From Pseudomonadota bacterium (GTDB lineage Bacteria; Pseudomonadota; Gammaproteobacteria; Burkholderiales; Burkholderiaceae_B): a stretch of 64,000 bases of DNA. Positions 1 through 8,525 of the stretch are shown piece by piece. Made by a program: the position numbers and the translations under genes. The stretch spans positions 8,519-72,518 of the forward strand of contig JAEWHK010000026.1 in assembly GCA_023387815.1 (NCBI GenBank), given 5' to 3'. How positions within the stretch are numbered: position 1 is the stretch's first letter; the number at the start of each line of letters is the position of its first letter. A model generated the notes under the pieces. That model had not been told where the DNA came from and did not search any database. It saw nothing but the letters and a program-made list of their open reading frames with translations.

Positions 1-2555
1 GAGGATTCAAACGCCTGTGCTGCCCCCTGAAAACGCATATCAACTGAAGTGGGCATGCCAATCTCGGCACGAATGTTATTCACGTGCTGCACGGCATCAG
101 ACAGGGATGTGCCGGGCGCCAGATTGAACGACACCAATGCGGAAGGAAACTGATCGACCCGCATGATTTCCAGCAGCTCCTGCCCGGGCACAATGCGCGC
201 CAGCTGTGTCAGGGCAATGGGCGTGCCTTCCGAGGTCTTGATGTACACATGCTCCAGGTCGGCAGGATTGTCACGGAACTGATCCGCCACTTCCATTACA
301 ACCCGGTACTGGGCCGACTGGGTAAAAATCGTGGAGACCAGACGCTGGCCGAAAGCGTTGTAAAGGGCATCATCAATCTGGGACATGGTAATGCCATAAC
401 GCGCCGCGGCATCGCGATCCACCTGCACCAGCGTCTGCAATCCATTGAACTGAAAATTGTCTGTGACACCCGTCAGTGCCTTGTCGGATGCCAGTCGCTC
501 AACAAAGAGCGGCACCCATTTGCGCAACTGATCAGTATCCATGCTGGAAAGACTGAGCTGGTACTGCGTTCGGGATACGTTGGCATCAATGGTCAGATCC
601 TGCAGACTCTGCAGATAGACCTTCATGCCTCCCACTGCGGATGCTTTCTCTTCCAGGCGTTGCATGACATCTGTAATATTGTCGCGATCGCCCGCAGACT
701 TGAGCGCTACCTGCATCCTGCCGGTATTGAGGGTCGCGTTCGACCCATCGACGCCGATAAACGATGAGACCGATGCGACTGCCGGATCATCCTTGATGGC
801 CCGGGCGATTTCCACCTGTCGTTCGGAAATCATTTTGAACGAGGACGACTGCGGCGCCTCGGTAATGATCTGGACCATACCAGTATCCTGCTGCGGGAAG
901 AACCCTTTGGGTATCCACAGATACAGCAGAACCGTCAGGACAAACGTCGCCAGCGCAACTATCAGGGTCAGCGTCTGGTGGCGCAACACGACCGTCAGCA
1001 TGCGGTCGTAGCCGTGAATCACACGATCGATGGCTTCACCCATGCGATGGTGCAGTCGATTGCCTTCATACTCGGATTCGGGCTTGAGCATGCGCGCGCA
1101 CATCATGGGCGTGAGCGTCAGCGAAATCACAAGTGAAATCACAATCGCCGTTGCCAGCGTAACGGCGAACTCGCTGAACAAACGTCCGATCACGTCTCCC
1201 ATGAACAGCAGGGGAATCAGCACGGCAATCAGTGAAACTGTCAGGGAAATCAGAGTGAAGCCGATCTCCGCCGCGCCCTTGAGCGCCGCCTGTAGCGGCG
1301 GCTCACCGTTTTCAATATGACGCGCAATGTTTTCAATCATCACAATGGCATCATCTACCACGAAACCCGTGGCAATGGTCAGCGCCATCAGCGTCAGATT
1401 GTTCAGACTGAAGCCCATCAGATACATCACACCAAAAGTACCAACGATGGACAGCGGCACGACGATAGATGGGATGACGGTTGCGCTGAAACTGCGCAAA
1501 AATGCATAGGTGACCACAATCACCAGCAGAATCGCCATCAGCATTTCGTTCTGCACATGACTGATGGATTCGCGAATGGTCTCAGTGCGATCTGCCGCCG
1601 TCTGTATGTCCAGCGAAGCCGGCAGGGCCTGACGCAACTGCGGCAGAATGCGCTTCACGTTATCGACCACGTCAATGACATTGGCGCCCGGCTGGCGCTG
1701 AATGTTCAGCAGGATGGCGGGCTGGTCATTGATCCAGGCAGCCTGCCGTACGTCTTCGGCCGACTGTATGGTGTTGGCGACATCCTTGAGACGCAGCGCT
1801 GCGCCGTTCTGATAGGCCAGAATGAGATTGTTGTATTCTTCGGGCGTCTTGACCTGACTGTTGGCGTAAATGGTGGTGCCGCGCCGCGGGCCGTCGATAT
1901 TGCCGGTAGGCTGGTTCACATTGGCGGCGGTGATGGCCGTGCGTACATCGCTCAGGGTCAGGCCATTGGAGGCCAGTGAGGTGGGATTGACCTGAATGCG
2001 CACGGCAGGTCGCTGACCACCGGCAATGCTGACCAGCCCCACGCCGGAAATCTGTGACAGTTTCTGCGCCATACGCGTTTCGACCAGATCGCGCGCCTCA
2101 TGCAGGGGCATGTTTTCCGACGTAATAGCCAGTGTGACCACCGGTCGATCCGCCGGATTGACCTTGTTGTAGACTGGCGGCATGGGCATATCAGACGGCA
2201 GCAGATTGGACGCTGCATTAATGGCCGCCTGCACCTGCTGCTCGGCAACGCTCATCTCGACATCCAGACCAAATTGCAGCGTGACCACCGATGCGCCGCC
2301 CGAACTGGACGAGGTCATCTGCAGCAGGCCCGGCATCTGGCCAAACTGACGTTCCAGTGGCGAGGTAACCAGCGAGGCCATGGTATCGGGACCCGCCCCC
2401 GGGTAGAGCGACACCACCTGAATCGTCGGATAGTCCACTTCCGGCAGCGCTGAGACAGGTAGCAAACGATAGGCCACAATACCTGCCAGGAAAATCGCAA
2501 TCATGGCCAGGGTCGTGGCCACCGGCTTCAGAATGAATATCCGGGAGATGTTCAC
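1..2555 (-). CDS. RND multidrug efflux transporter, inner-membrane pump (MdtB/MexB type), 3' end beyond window
   Basis: Inner-membrane proton-driven pump of the hydrophobe/amphiphile efflux RND family, expected to work with the adaptor encoded just upstream and an outer-membrane channel. About 851 of the roughly 1040 residues usual for the family are present; the C-terminus runs off the left edge. The translation begins NISRIFILKPVATTLAM, the usual RND first membrane helix, and carries the proton-relay helix motif VVDDAIVMIENI near residue 400, where AcrB has its Asp pair. I chose the GTG at 2555 because it overlaps the adaptor stop codon as GTGA, indicating translational coupling. No frameshift is visible in the part seen. 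Substrate is not readable from sequence; MdtB/MdtC-like is the closest recognisable type. Confidence 0.93.
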   Translation of the reverse strand, partial: MNISRIFILKPVATTLAMIAIFLAGIVAYRLLPVSALPEVDYPTIQVVSLYPGAGPDTMASLVTSPLERQFGQMPGLLQMTSSSSGGASVVTLQFGLDVEMSVAEQQVQAAINAASNLLPSDMPMPPVYNKVNPADRPVVTLAITSENMPLHEARDLVETRMAQKLSQISGVGLVSIAGGQRPAVRIQVNPTSLASNGLTLSDVRTAITAANVNQPTGNIDGPRRGTTIYANSQVKTPEEYNNLILAYQNGAALRLKDVANTIQSAEDVRQAAWINDQPAILLNIQRQPGANVIDVVDNVKRILPQLRQALPASLDIQTAADRTETIRESISHVQNEMLMAILLVIVVTYAFLRSFSATVIPSIVVPLSIVGTFGVMYLMGFSLNNLTLMALTIATGFVVDDAIVMIENIARHIENGEPPLQAALKGAAEIGFTLISLTVSLIAVLIPLLFMGDVIGRLFSEFAVTLATAIVISLVISLTLTPMMCARMLKPESEYEGNRLHHRMGEAIDRVIHGYDRMLTVVLRHQTLTLIVALATFVLTVLLYLWIPKGFFPQQDTGMVQIITEAPQSSSFKMISERQVEIARAIKDDPAVASVSSFIGVDGSNATLNTGRMQVALKSAGDRDNITDVMQRLEEKASAVGGMKVYLQSLQDLTIDANVSRTQYQLSLSSMDTDQLRKWVPLFVERLASDKALTGVTDNFQFNGLQTLVQVDRDAAARYGITMSQIDDALYNAFGQRLVSTIFTQSAQYRVVMEVADQFRDNPADLEHVYIKTSEGTPIALTQLARIVPGQELLEIMRVDQFPSALVSFNLAPGTSLSDAVQHVNNIRAEIGMPTSVDMRFQGAAQAFES

Positions 2556-3793
2556 TTGACGATCTCGACTTTGGCGCCATTGCGCAGACGGTCGACGCCT
2601 TCAGACACCACTTTTTCGTTTTCCGACAGACCCTTGACAATCTGGGTATAGCCACTGTCCACAACACCCAGTTCGATCTGGCGGCTCTCTACGGTATTGT
2701 CAGGTTTGACGATGTAGACATACGGGCCCTTGGAACTGTTCTGTATGGCATCGGACATAACGACCAGTGCATCGGGAATCTCGCGCACTTTCAGCTCGGT
2801 GTTCACAAACTGGTTGGGGAAAAGCGTTTCGTTTTCGTTGGCGAACGTGGCCTTCATTTTGACGGTGCCTGTCGTGGTATCAACCGCATTGTCCATGGAT
2901 GTCAGTTCACCTTCGGCCAGTTGTTCCTTGTTATCTCTGTCGCGCAAAATGACCTTGAGTTTTTCGCCCTTATAGAGCGGGCCGGCCACATCGGACAGCC
3001 AAGATTCCGGTACAGAGAAAACCACCGCGATGGGCTGCACCTGCGTAATGGTGACGATACCGTCAGTGGAACCTGCCGACACCAGATTACCTACGTCTAC
3101 CGTGCGCAGACCAAGCCGTCCGCTGATGGGGGCGCGCACCTTTGTATAGGTTAGGGAGAGTCTCGCATCATCGACGGCCGCCTTGTTATTCTGAGCCTGA
3201 CCTTCGTACTGCCGCACCAGTGATTGCTGGGTGTCCACTTCCTGGCGGGCGATCGAATCCTGTTTGAAAAGCGTCTGGTAGCGTTGCAGATCGCGTTTTG
3301 CATTGGCCAGCAGCGCTGCGTTCTGCGCCTGGGTTCCCTGCGCCTGCCGCAGCGCAACTTCAAACGAACGCGGATCAATCTCGACCAGCACATCGCCTTC
3401 GTTCACTTTCTGGCCCTCGGTAAACAGGACTTTCTGTATAGGTCCGTCAACGCGGCTGCGCACCGTGACGGTATTGAAAGCGGTCACCGTGCCCAGTCCT
3501 CGTACACTGACCGTCAGGGCTTTTTTCATGACCGGCACCACGCTTACTGGAGTTGCCACCGCGCCCGGGGCATTTCTTCCACCGCGGCCACCACGCGCGG
3601 AACGGGCGTCGCCGCTGCTGTTGCCTGCGCTCCCGCCCGAAGCGCCCTGGGTTTGCTGCCCCGCTGCCGGTTTTTTATCCGCCGCGGCATTATGATGCTG
3701 CCAATAGTAATAACCGGCGGCAGCAAGCGCCACCACGAGGATCAGCAGGATGAATAATCGGGATTTTCTTTTTGGAGGACGGGATTCCAACAT
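2552..3793 (-). CDS. RND efflux periplasmic adaptor (membrane fusion protein, MdtA/AcrA type)
   Basis: Periplasmic adaptor of 413 aa linking the RND pump to an outer-membrane channel. It has an N-terminal membrane anchor (about residues 13-31), then a Gly/Ser/Arg/Gln-rich low-complexity linker (about 38-80). A barrel-sandwich (lipoyl-like) half with GTVTAFNTVTVRSRVDG follows, then a coiled-coil hairpin rich in Gln/Ala, the second lipoyl half (KVRAPISGRLG), and beta-barrel and membrane-proximal domains. It starts with ATG and ends in a 4-base overlap with the RND gene, so the two form one operon transcribed leftwards. There is no lipobox, so it is anchored by the transmembrane helix. The linker is unusually long and biased, but the family fold is clear. 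Confidence 0.94.
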   Translation of the reverse strand: MLESRPPKRKSRLFILLILVVALAAAGYYYWQHHNAAADKKPAAGQQTQGASGGSAGNSSGDARSARGGRGGRNAPGAVATPVSVVPVMKKALTVSVRGLGTVTAFNTVTVRSRVDGPIQKVLFTEGQKVNEGDVLVEIDPRSFEVALRQAQGTQAQNAALLANAKRDLQRYQTLFKQDSIARQEVDTQQSLVRQYEGQAQNNKAAVDDARLSLTYTKVRAPISGRLGLRTVDVGNLVSAGSTDGIVTITQVQPIAVVFSVPESWLSDVAGPLYKGEKLKVILRDRDNKEQLAEGELTSMDNAVDTTTGTVKMKATFANENETLFPNQFVNTELKVREIPDALVVMSDAIQNSSKGPYVYIVKPDNTVESRQIELGVVDSGYTQIVKGLSENEKVVSEGVDRLRNGAKVEIVK

Positions 3794-4011
3794 GGGTGTA
3801 GCGCTTCTTGTTACTGAGAGCCCCTATTTTTACCTATTTACACAGGGTCGGCATCTATTTTGTTTTAACTGTAATAAATCGCAACAGCCTATATGTAACA
3901 CACAGGAATGCGTAAGTCATGTTTTGCCAGCTTCAGGACATTCGAACTGTCTTCTGATGATATCTCATACCCGCTGGAAAGCGTCTACACCTGGAGACTT
4001 AGTTTGTGCGA
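3794..4011. other. intergenic region upstream of the efflux operon
   Basis: This 218-base gap lies between the start of the efflux adaptor gene and the end of zapD. It must carry the leftward promoter of the efflux operon. It is A/T-richer than its surroundings, but I could not assign a convincing -35/-10 pair or a regulator site, and no regulator gene is adjacent. Confidence 0.5.
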
Positions 4012-4767
4012 TTACACGTTACAAAATGAGAGCCTGAACGGGGTCGGCGAAGTAATCAACTGGGTCTTGTACTGCTCATCCAGCTCTGAAAAACGCACCC
4101 ACACCACGTATTTATTGGCGCTGATCTCGGGGTAGATGAGACGTTCACCGGACACCCAGACGCGTACCATCTGATAGATTTTGCCACCGAGCATTTCCTG
4201 AAATACGCCGCCTTCCTGAGTGCTGGCTTCGACGGGGCTGCCCGATTCACGCAACATTTTCAGCACCACGCTGACGCCGTCGAACAGCGGCATAAAGGGT
4301 TCGACCCACTGCCGGATGGCTCGCTGGCGGTTTTCGTCAGCCGATAGTTGCCAGGCATGGTAGGACGGAATATCAATTTGCGAGGTTCCGCCTGGTACCG
4401 CAAAGCGGTTTTTCAGGCTCATCAGCCATTCGTTGTCACGGGCGGCCTGGCCAATGCGCCCTTTTCCGATCAGCGCCGCAGAAACCCGGTTCAGATCTGC
4501 GACTGCCGCATCCAGAGCAGCCAGATCAATGCTGGGATGTTCACGGTAGGTTTCCAGATTGGCTTTCTGCCGGTCGATATCCTGCAGAATCCCTGAACGC
4601 ACCTCGGCCCGATCACACGTGTCCATGATCTCGAAAAGCAGCGAGAGCGCCACATGCTGATGCATGGGACTGGTGCCACTGATGAATGCGAACAGCCGCT
4701 TGAACAGATATTCAAGCCGCATCAGAGAGCGGATACGTTCGTTGATGGGATATTCGTATAAAACCAA
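4012..4767 (-). CDS. zapD: cell division protein ZapD (YacF/DUF1342)
   Basis: ZapD binds FtsZ in the cytoplasm and bundles its protofilaments at the division ring. The 251-aa product has the family opening LYEYPINERIRSLMRLEYLF and the conserved YPEISANKYVVWVRF segment near the C-terminus. The start is a TTG at 4767; a GGG-containing Shine-Dalgarno-like stretch lies about 10 bases upstream and the reading frame begins exactly where family members begin. It lies 105 bases downstream of coaE on the same strand, the usual coaE-zapD arrangement of beta- and gammaproteobacteria. Confidence 0.95.
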   Translation of the reverse strand: MVLYEYPINERIRSLMRLEYLFKRLFAFISGTSPMHQHVALSLLFEIMDTCDRAEVRSGILQDIDRQKANLETYREHPSIDLAALDAAVADLNRVSAALIGKGRIGQAARDNEWLMSLKNRFAVPGGTSQIDIPSYHAWQLSADENRQRAIRQWVEPFMPLFDGVSVVLKMLRESGSPVEASTQEGGVFQEMLGGKIYQMVRVWVSGERLIYPEISANKYVVWVRFSELDEQYKTQLITSPTPFRLSFCNV

Positions 4768-4872
4768 TTGTCTGACCCTTTTGTTTTTGATAACTCGTAC
4801 CGGTGTGAGACCGGCTGTCCCTGCCTGTGACAGGGGCTACGATTACGCTCTCTCAATTGCTGACAGCGCCCG

Positions 4873-5490
4873 CTACGCTCGCTGCAATTCCATCAGATGC
4901 AGCCATCCTTCGTGAACCTGCTGCACACGCGCTTCAAGCTGAGCAAGGGTGACACCCATGCCATTGAAGATCACATCATCTGCTGCTGCGAGTCGTTGCT
5001 CACGAGACGTCTGCGTGCTCATGATTTCTGTAACGGCTTTGGCGGAGAGGCCGCTGCGCGCCTGTACGCGTGCAATCTGCTCTGTTTCCTCACAGTCTAC
5101 CACACAGATACGGTCCACCCTCTGACGGTGTTTATGCAGGGATTCGACCAGCAAGGGGATATCATAGACCAGATAAATGCCGTGAGCCGCCTCTGCCGCT
5201 GCCTGCATGGCCTGCCCGATCAGCGGATGCAGGATCTGCTCAAGCTGACGCCGTACCGCGGCATCTTCAAAAACCCGCTGGCGCATATAGGCACGATCCA
5301 TGGCTCCGTCAGCCTGTACAGCATCCTGTCCGAAAGTGGCAGCAATGGCCGGCATGGCCGCACCGCCCGGCTGGGTCAGGGAGCGCGACACGGCATCGGC
5401 ATCGATCACCGTTGCGCCGCGCGCGGCAAGCATGGCGGAAACCGTCGACTTCCCCGAACCTATGCCCCCTGTCAATCCTATCCTGAACAA
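4873..5490 (-). CDS. coaE: dephospho-CoA kinase
   Basis: Catalyses the last step of coenzyme A synthesis, ATP-dependent 3'-phosphorylation of dephospho-CoA, in the cytoplasm. The 205-aa product has the P-loop GGIGSGKST at residues 8-16, DADAVSRSL shortly after, and the conserved VYDIPLLVES and VVDCEETEQIARVQARSGL segments. The start is TTG at 5490, chosen because CAGGAG sits six bases before it and the protein then begins LFRIGLTGG as in the family; a longer open frame upstream is simply the tail of the pilD-like gene in another phase. It sits between the prepilin peptidase-like gene and zapD, all leftward. Confidence 0.95.
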   Translation of the reverse strand: MFRIGLTGGIGSGKSTVSAMLAARGATVIDADAVSRSLTQPGGAAMPAIAATFGQDAVQADGAMDRAYMRQRVFEDAAVRRQLEQILHPLIGQAMQAAAEAAHGIYLVYDIPLLVESLHKHRQRVDRICVVDCEETEQIARVQARSGLSAKAVTEIMSTQTSREQRLAAADDVIFNGMGVTLAQLEARVQQVHEGWLHLMELQRA

Positions 5491-5555
5491 CCCGGACTCC
5501 TGTGAAAAACAAGGCCGGACGCAAGACGTCAGGCCCGGTGATTCCCCGCGGCATA

Positions 5556-6245
5556 TCAAGCCATTGGGGGAACGCGCCACGCCAGATGAACGACGATGGA
5601 TCCCAAAGCCAGGCACGGACCAAAGGCAAGGGTTCGCGGTTTTACTCCGGTAGCGCATTCTTTGACTAGAATGTACACCAGTCCACTGAAACTCGCCAGC
5701 AATAACACCATGGGTAACTGTTCGTAAGAGAACCAGACACTCAATACCACGATCAGCTTGATGTCGCCCGCAGCAAGCCACGGCTCGTCTTCGGCGTGAA
5801 GCCTGCCCAATGCAGTCAGCAGCAGTGCAATGACGATCGCTGCACCCAGCCCAGGCATCAGCGTCGCGACACCAGGCGTGTCGGGCAAACTCATGATGTG
5901 AGCCAGAAGCCCCAGAATCAGCAGACATGCCAGCACATAATCCGGCAATAGCCGCAACTGCACATCCACCAATGAAAGCAGCAGCATCAGGTAACAGAAA
6001 AACAGCCAGTGCCATGGCTCATTGGTGCACAGCAAATACAGAAACAGGCACTGGGCCAGCCCGGTAGCGACAAGCCGAATACGAAAAAACACTGCTGGCT
6101 CTGCAACCACACAGGCAAGCACAGCAGCATACCCGTAGCGACGACACAGGACACCAAGCAGCAGTGCGTAAACAGGCCACAAGCTGAAAGTAAGCAGAAA
6201 GGCGCAGAGGAAATTTTTCATGGAATGGATGAATGACACAAGCAT
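5556..6245 (-). CDS. short A24 prepilin peptidase (PilD-like, methyltransferase domain absent)
   Basis: Integral membrane aspartyl protease-like protein of about 229 aa (221 aa if the ATG at 6221 is used). The A24 peptidase signatures are visible: SLVDVQLRLLPD for the first catalytic Asp, and LAAGDIKL for the second, where the usual GxGD reads AAGD. Six or more hydrophobic helices are apparent. Full PilD proteins are about 270-290 aa and carry an N-terminal Cys-rich methylation domain; here the protein starts in the region just before the peptidase core, so prepilin N-methylation is not expected. It sits in front of coaE-zapD as pilD does in related bacteria, but no pilB or pilC precedes it. 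It could be a reduced but active peptidase or a decaying pilD. Confidence 0.8.
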   Translation of the reverse strand: MLVSFIHSMKNFLCAFLLTFSLWPVYALLLGVLCRRYGYAAVLACVVAEPAVFFRIRLVATGLAQCLFLYLLCTNEPWHWLFFCYLMLLLSLVDVQLRLLPDYVLACLLILGLLAHIMSLPDTPGVATLMPGLGAAIVIALLLTALGRLHAEDEPWLAAGDIKLIVVLSVWFSYEQLPMVLLLASFSGLVYILVKECATGVKPRTLAFGPCLALGSIVVHLAWRVPPMA

Positions 6246-6338
6246 TGCCGCGTCCGCCCCCCTGGAAAGCCGAAGGGCTGATGGAAGCGGAGGACCCGCA
6301 CGGGCACATGGGCAGCCGTGGTAATATTTCGCTAATTC

Positions 6339-6393
6339 AATACCAGACTCAACACCCAGTACAAAACCCATTACCAAACCCAATACGAATCAA
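6339..6393. repeat. degenerate 10-12 base repeat tract, A/C-rich
   Basis: In the gap between the two divergent genes the + strand holds several imperfect copies of a unit resembling CCCATTACCAAA (variants CCCAGTACAAAA and CCCAATACGAAT). The copies diverge too much for a clean array. No function is apparent; it lies in the region that should contain both promoters. Confidence 0.4.
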
Positions 6394-6455
6394 CAGGGGC
6401 TGCGACATTGGTACTTCAACAGTGTCGTCACCCGGTCTAACAGGAAAATTCTGAT

Positions 6456-7097
6456 ATGCCTGCACGCACATTGCGTTCCGCTAACGCTCTGCTGTCCGCT
6501 ATTTTTGTTGCTGCCCTCGCGGGCTGCACGGGTCTTTCGCAAACACCGCCAGACCAGGCAGCAAAGGCCAGTGATACCGGATCTCGGGAACGCGAAGTTG
6601 CCCCGCCCAGCTACCGTGGCAACGGCCAGTTCCAGATTCCGTTTGGTACTTCGGAACTGACCCAGGAACAACAGCGCGCTGAATTTGTACGGCAATCCAC
6701 CACCCAGGGTCTGATTCCTACCGGCAGAGTCTATCTCGGTTCCATCCCCTGCAGTACAGCGGCCTGCCAGGTGCAGCGCGTCACGCTGACCCTGTTGCCT
6801 GATGGACGCTGGCGTCGGGTTTCGCAACCGCTGGAACCCGCTGGTGCCGCCCGCACAGAGACCGGTTGCTGGGCTCCTGAACCCGGTGCACAGCCGCTGA
6901 TTCATTTGCTCTCTCGCGGCCAGCCACAGGCGCCCCGTCTGGCGACCTTGCGTATGCAGAGCCCCGCTGTCCTGACCGTTCAGGCGTTGGCCGGCAAAAC
7001 CCTGCCAGGGCGATATACCCTGAACATACAGGCGGACACCGAGTCCATTACGGCACTTCAGAACGACACATCGTTTTACTGCGGCTCCGGATCCTGA
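6456..7097 (+). CDS. NlpE-like outer-membrane lipoprotein, hypothetical
   Basis: Predicted lipoprotein of 213 aa. The signal peptide ends in the lipobox LAGC (Cys at about residue 23), with Thr-Gly after the Cys, which fits outer-membrane sorting. The segment YLGSIPCSTAACQVQRVTLT followed by LLPDGRW resembles the NlpE N-terminal repeat, where a Cys pair sits before a beta-rich LxLxxDGxY stretch; a second beta-rich half contains GCWAPEPG. NlpE in E. coli is a surface-stress sensor, but whether this protein signals is unknown. It is monocistronic, divergent from the pilD-like gene, with CAGGAAAA as ribosome site. Confidence is high that it is a lipoprotein gene and moderate for the NlpE assignment. 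Confidence 0.75.
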   Translation: MPARTLRSANALLSAIFVAALAGCTGLSQTPPDQAAKASDTGSREREVAPPSYRGNGQFQIPFGTSELTQEQQRAEFVRQSTTQGLIPTGRVYLGSIPCSTAACQVQRVTLTLLPDGRWRRVSQPLEPAGAARTETGCWAPEPGAQPLIHLLSRGQPQAPRLATLRMQSPAVLTVQALAGKTLPGRYTLNIQADTESITALQNDTSFYCGSGS

Positions 7098-7104
7098 TTC
7101 AGGA
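7092..7104. terminator. short palindrome over the end of the NlpE-like gene
   Basis: TCCTGA-T-TCAGGA is a perfect inverted repeat covering the stop codon of the lipoprotein gene. It has no T-run and a one-base loop, so a terminator role is only a possibility. Confidence 0.25.
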
Positions 7105-7137
7105 CGCTGAACCAGTCTGTGGTCCAGGCCGCAGACC

Positions 7138-7197
7138 CGCTTCCTGATCCGCTTCCTGATCCGCTTCCTGATCCGCATCCGGTCCCGCTTGCTGATC
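7138..7197. repeat. tandem repeat, 12-base unit CGCTTCCTGATC, about five copies
   Basis: Three exact consecutive copies (7138-7149, 7150-7161, 7162-7173) are followed by a degenerate copy (CGCATCCGGTCC) and a near copy (CGCTTGCTGATC). Related CCTGGCT/ACTGATC pieces continue to about 7223. The array lies in the convergent gap between the lipoprotein and LuxR genes. Its length is a multiple of three, so it stays open in some frames, but no coding function is supported. Confidence 0.85.
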
Positions 7198-7264
7198 CTG
7201 GCTTCTGATCCTGGCTACTGATCGGGTCCTGAAGCTGACCGGGTCACTGCCAAAGATACGTACC

Positions 7265-7570
7265 TCAGGCTCGCGGTCCGGTCTCGTCCTGCCCCTGCTT
7301 TCCCTGCTGGTATTCAACCTGAGCGCTATCGCACATCTGCGGATTCACCTGAGTAAACACCGAGCGCGCCAGCTCGGTGGCGTTCCTCACATTCATCTTG
7401 CGAAAAATGCGGGCACGATGCGCTTCAATGGTTCGTTGTGATACGCCCAGTTCCGCCGCGGCCACCTTGTTGGGCAAGCCTCTGGTGATGTAAAAGAAAA
7501 CTTCTTTTTCCCGCGGCGTCAGGCATTGAATGAGGGCGTCCAGCCCCGGCGCTTTTTCCCCTGTTCCCAT
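7265..7570 (-). CDS. LuxR/FixJ-type regulator consisting of the HTH domain only
   Basis: A 101-aa DNA-binding protein made almost wholly of a LuxR-type helix-turn-helix: LTPREKEVFFYITRGLPNK, then AAAELGVSQRTIEAHRARIF and RKMNVRNATELAR, at about residues 17-76. This is the output domain of FixJ/NarL response regulators; the receiver domain is absent and no remnant of it lies upstream. The ATG at 7570 is preceded by GAGGTA at proper spacing, so the gene begins here rather than being cut. The C-terminal 25 residues are polar and not conserved. Targets are unknown; it is convergent to the NlpE-like gene and lies downstream of panC on the same strand with an 82-base gap. Confidence 0.88.
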   Translation of the reverse strand: MGTGEKAPGLDALIQCLTPREKEVFFYITRGLPNKVAAAELGVSQRTIEAHRARIFRKMNVRNATELARSVFTQVNPQMCDSAQVEYQQGKQGQDETGPRA

Positions 7571-7652
7571 ATGGATACCTCATATTGCTTATGGAATCGG
7601 GTCTGATTATAGTGAGCAAGTGCCGGGCTAAAAAACTATTAGTTCTAACAGT

Positions 7653-8507
7653 TTATTGTTGTTTTGCGAACTCCAGATTGTCGATCAGCCTTGTGGTGCC
7701 CAGCTTTGCAGCAGCCAGTACCACCAGCGGCTCGTTGGCCAGAATGTCCTGTTCGCTGGGAACATTCAAATCGTGCTGACGACGCACGGAAACATAATCC
7801 ACCTGCCAGCCTCGATCCTGCAGCGTTTTGCGCCCAAAAGATTCCAGCGATTCCACACTGGTGTCGCCTGCCTGCATTTTGTCGCGAACGGCCTGCAGGG
7901 TCTGATACAGAAGCGGCGCCTCCCGATGTTCACTTTCTGACAGAAAGCGGTTGCGCGAAGACAGGGCCAGGCCGCTGGCCTCACGCACCGTTTCGTGCGC
8001 ATAGATGGTCACGGGCAACTGAAACTGCCGGCACATTTTGCGGACAATCATCAATTGCTGATAATCTTTTTTCCCGAAGACCGCCACCTTGGGCTGCACA
8101 CAGGAGAACAGTTTCATGACCACCGTGGAAACGCCGATGAAGAAACCGGGACGGAACTCGCCTTCCAGGATATCGCCCAGGTCATCAGGCGGCTGAATCT
8201 TGAAGCCTTGCGGCTCGGGGTACATTTCCTTGACGGTAGGCGCAAACAGAACGTAAACGTCACGTCGCTCTTCCAGTTTACGAATATCCTCTTCGAGCGT
8301 GCGAGGATATTTGTCGAAGTCTTCGTTGGGTCCAAACTGCAGCGGGTTGACAAAAATGCTTGCAACCACCGGATCGCCGTGCTGCCGCGCCATTTTCATC
8401 AGGGCCAGATGTCCATCGTGAAGATTACCCATGGTCGGCACGAACGATGCGCGCAACTGACCGCGCATCTGGTCCCGAAGTTCTTCGATGGTATGAACAA
8501 CTTTCAA
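7653..8507 (-). CDS. panC: pantothenate synthetase
   Basis: Condenses pantoate with beta-alanine using ATP to give pantothenate in the coenzyme A pathway. The 284-aa product shows the HIGH-type nucleotide motif in PTMGNLHDGHL (residues about 24-34), FVNPLQFGPNED, the ATP-binding VFGKKDYQQL, and LSSRNRFLSESE as the KMSKS-like element. The start is a TTG at 8507 with AAAGGA a few bases upstream; it aligns with family N-termini (MKVVHTIEEL). It sits 18 bases downstream of scpA, so the two are probably co-transcribed. coaE, for the last CoA step, is 2 kb away on the same strand. Confidence 0.96.
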   Translation of the reverse strand: MKVVHTIEELRDQMRGQLRASFVPTMGNLHDGHLALMKMARQHGDPVVASIFVNPLQFGPNEDFDKYPRTLEEDIRKLEERRDVYVLFAPTVKEMYPEPQGFKIQPPDDLGDILEGEFRPGFFIGVSTVVMKLFSCVQPKVAVFGKKDYQQLMIVRKMCRQFQLPVTIYAHETVREASGLALSSRNRFLSESEHREAPLLYQTLQAVRDKMQAGDTSVESLESFGRKTLQDRGWQVDYVSVRRQHDLNVPSEQDILANEPLVVLAAAKLGTTRLIDNLEFAKQQ

Positions 8508-8525
8508 TCTCGTTCCTTTGTGAGG

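Noticed and set aside
84..1979. Several long rightward open frames opposite the RND pump gene
   Set aside because: They mirror the strongly recognised leftward RND coding frame, encode no known family and have His/Arg-rich composition typical of antisense shadows.
4873..6015. 380-residue version of CoaE with a long N-terminal extension
   Set aside because: The extension lies in the wrong frame of the pilD-like gene and has no similarity; a TTG with a strong ribosome site gives a normal-length CoaE.
6390..7178. 262-residue leftward open frame opposite the NlpE-like gene
   Set aside because: The forward frame has a signal peptide, lipobox and ribosome site; the reverse frame begins in repeats (RIRKRIRKR) and shows no domain.
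7138..7223. Possible CRISPR array
   Set aside because: The units are 12 bases, contiguous and without unique spacers, and no cas gene is present.
7099..7317. 72-residue leftward frame through the 12-base repeats
   Set aside because: Its DQEA repeats are just the translated tandem array, and it overlaps the end of the LuxR-type gene.
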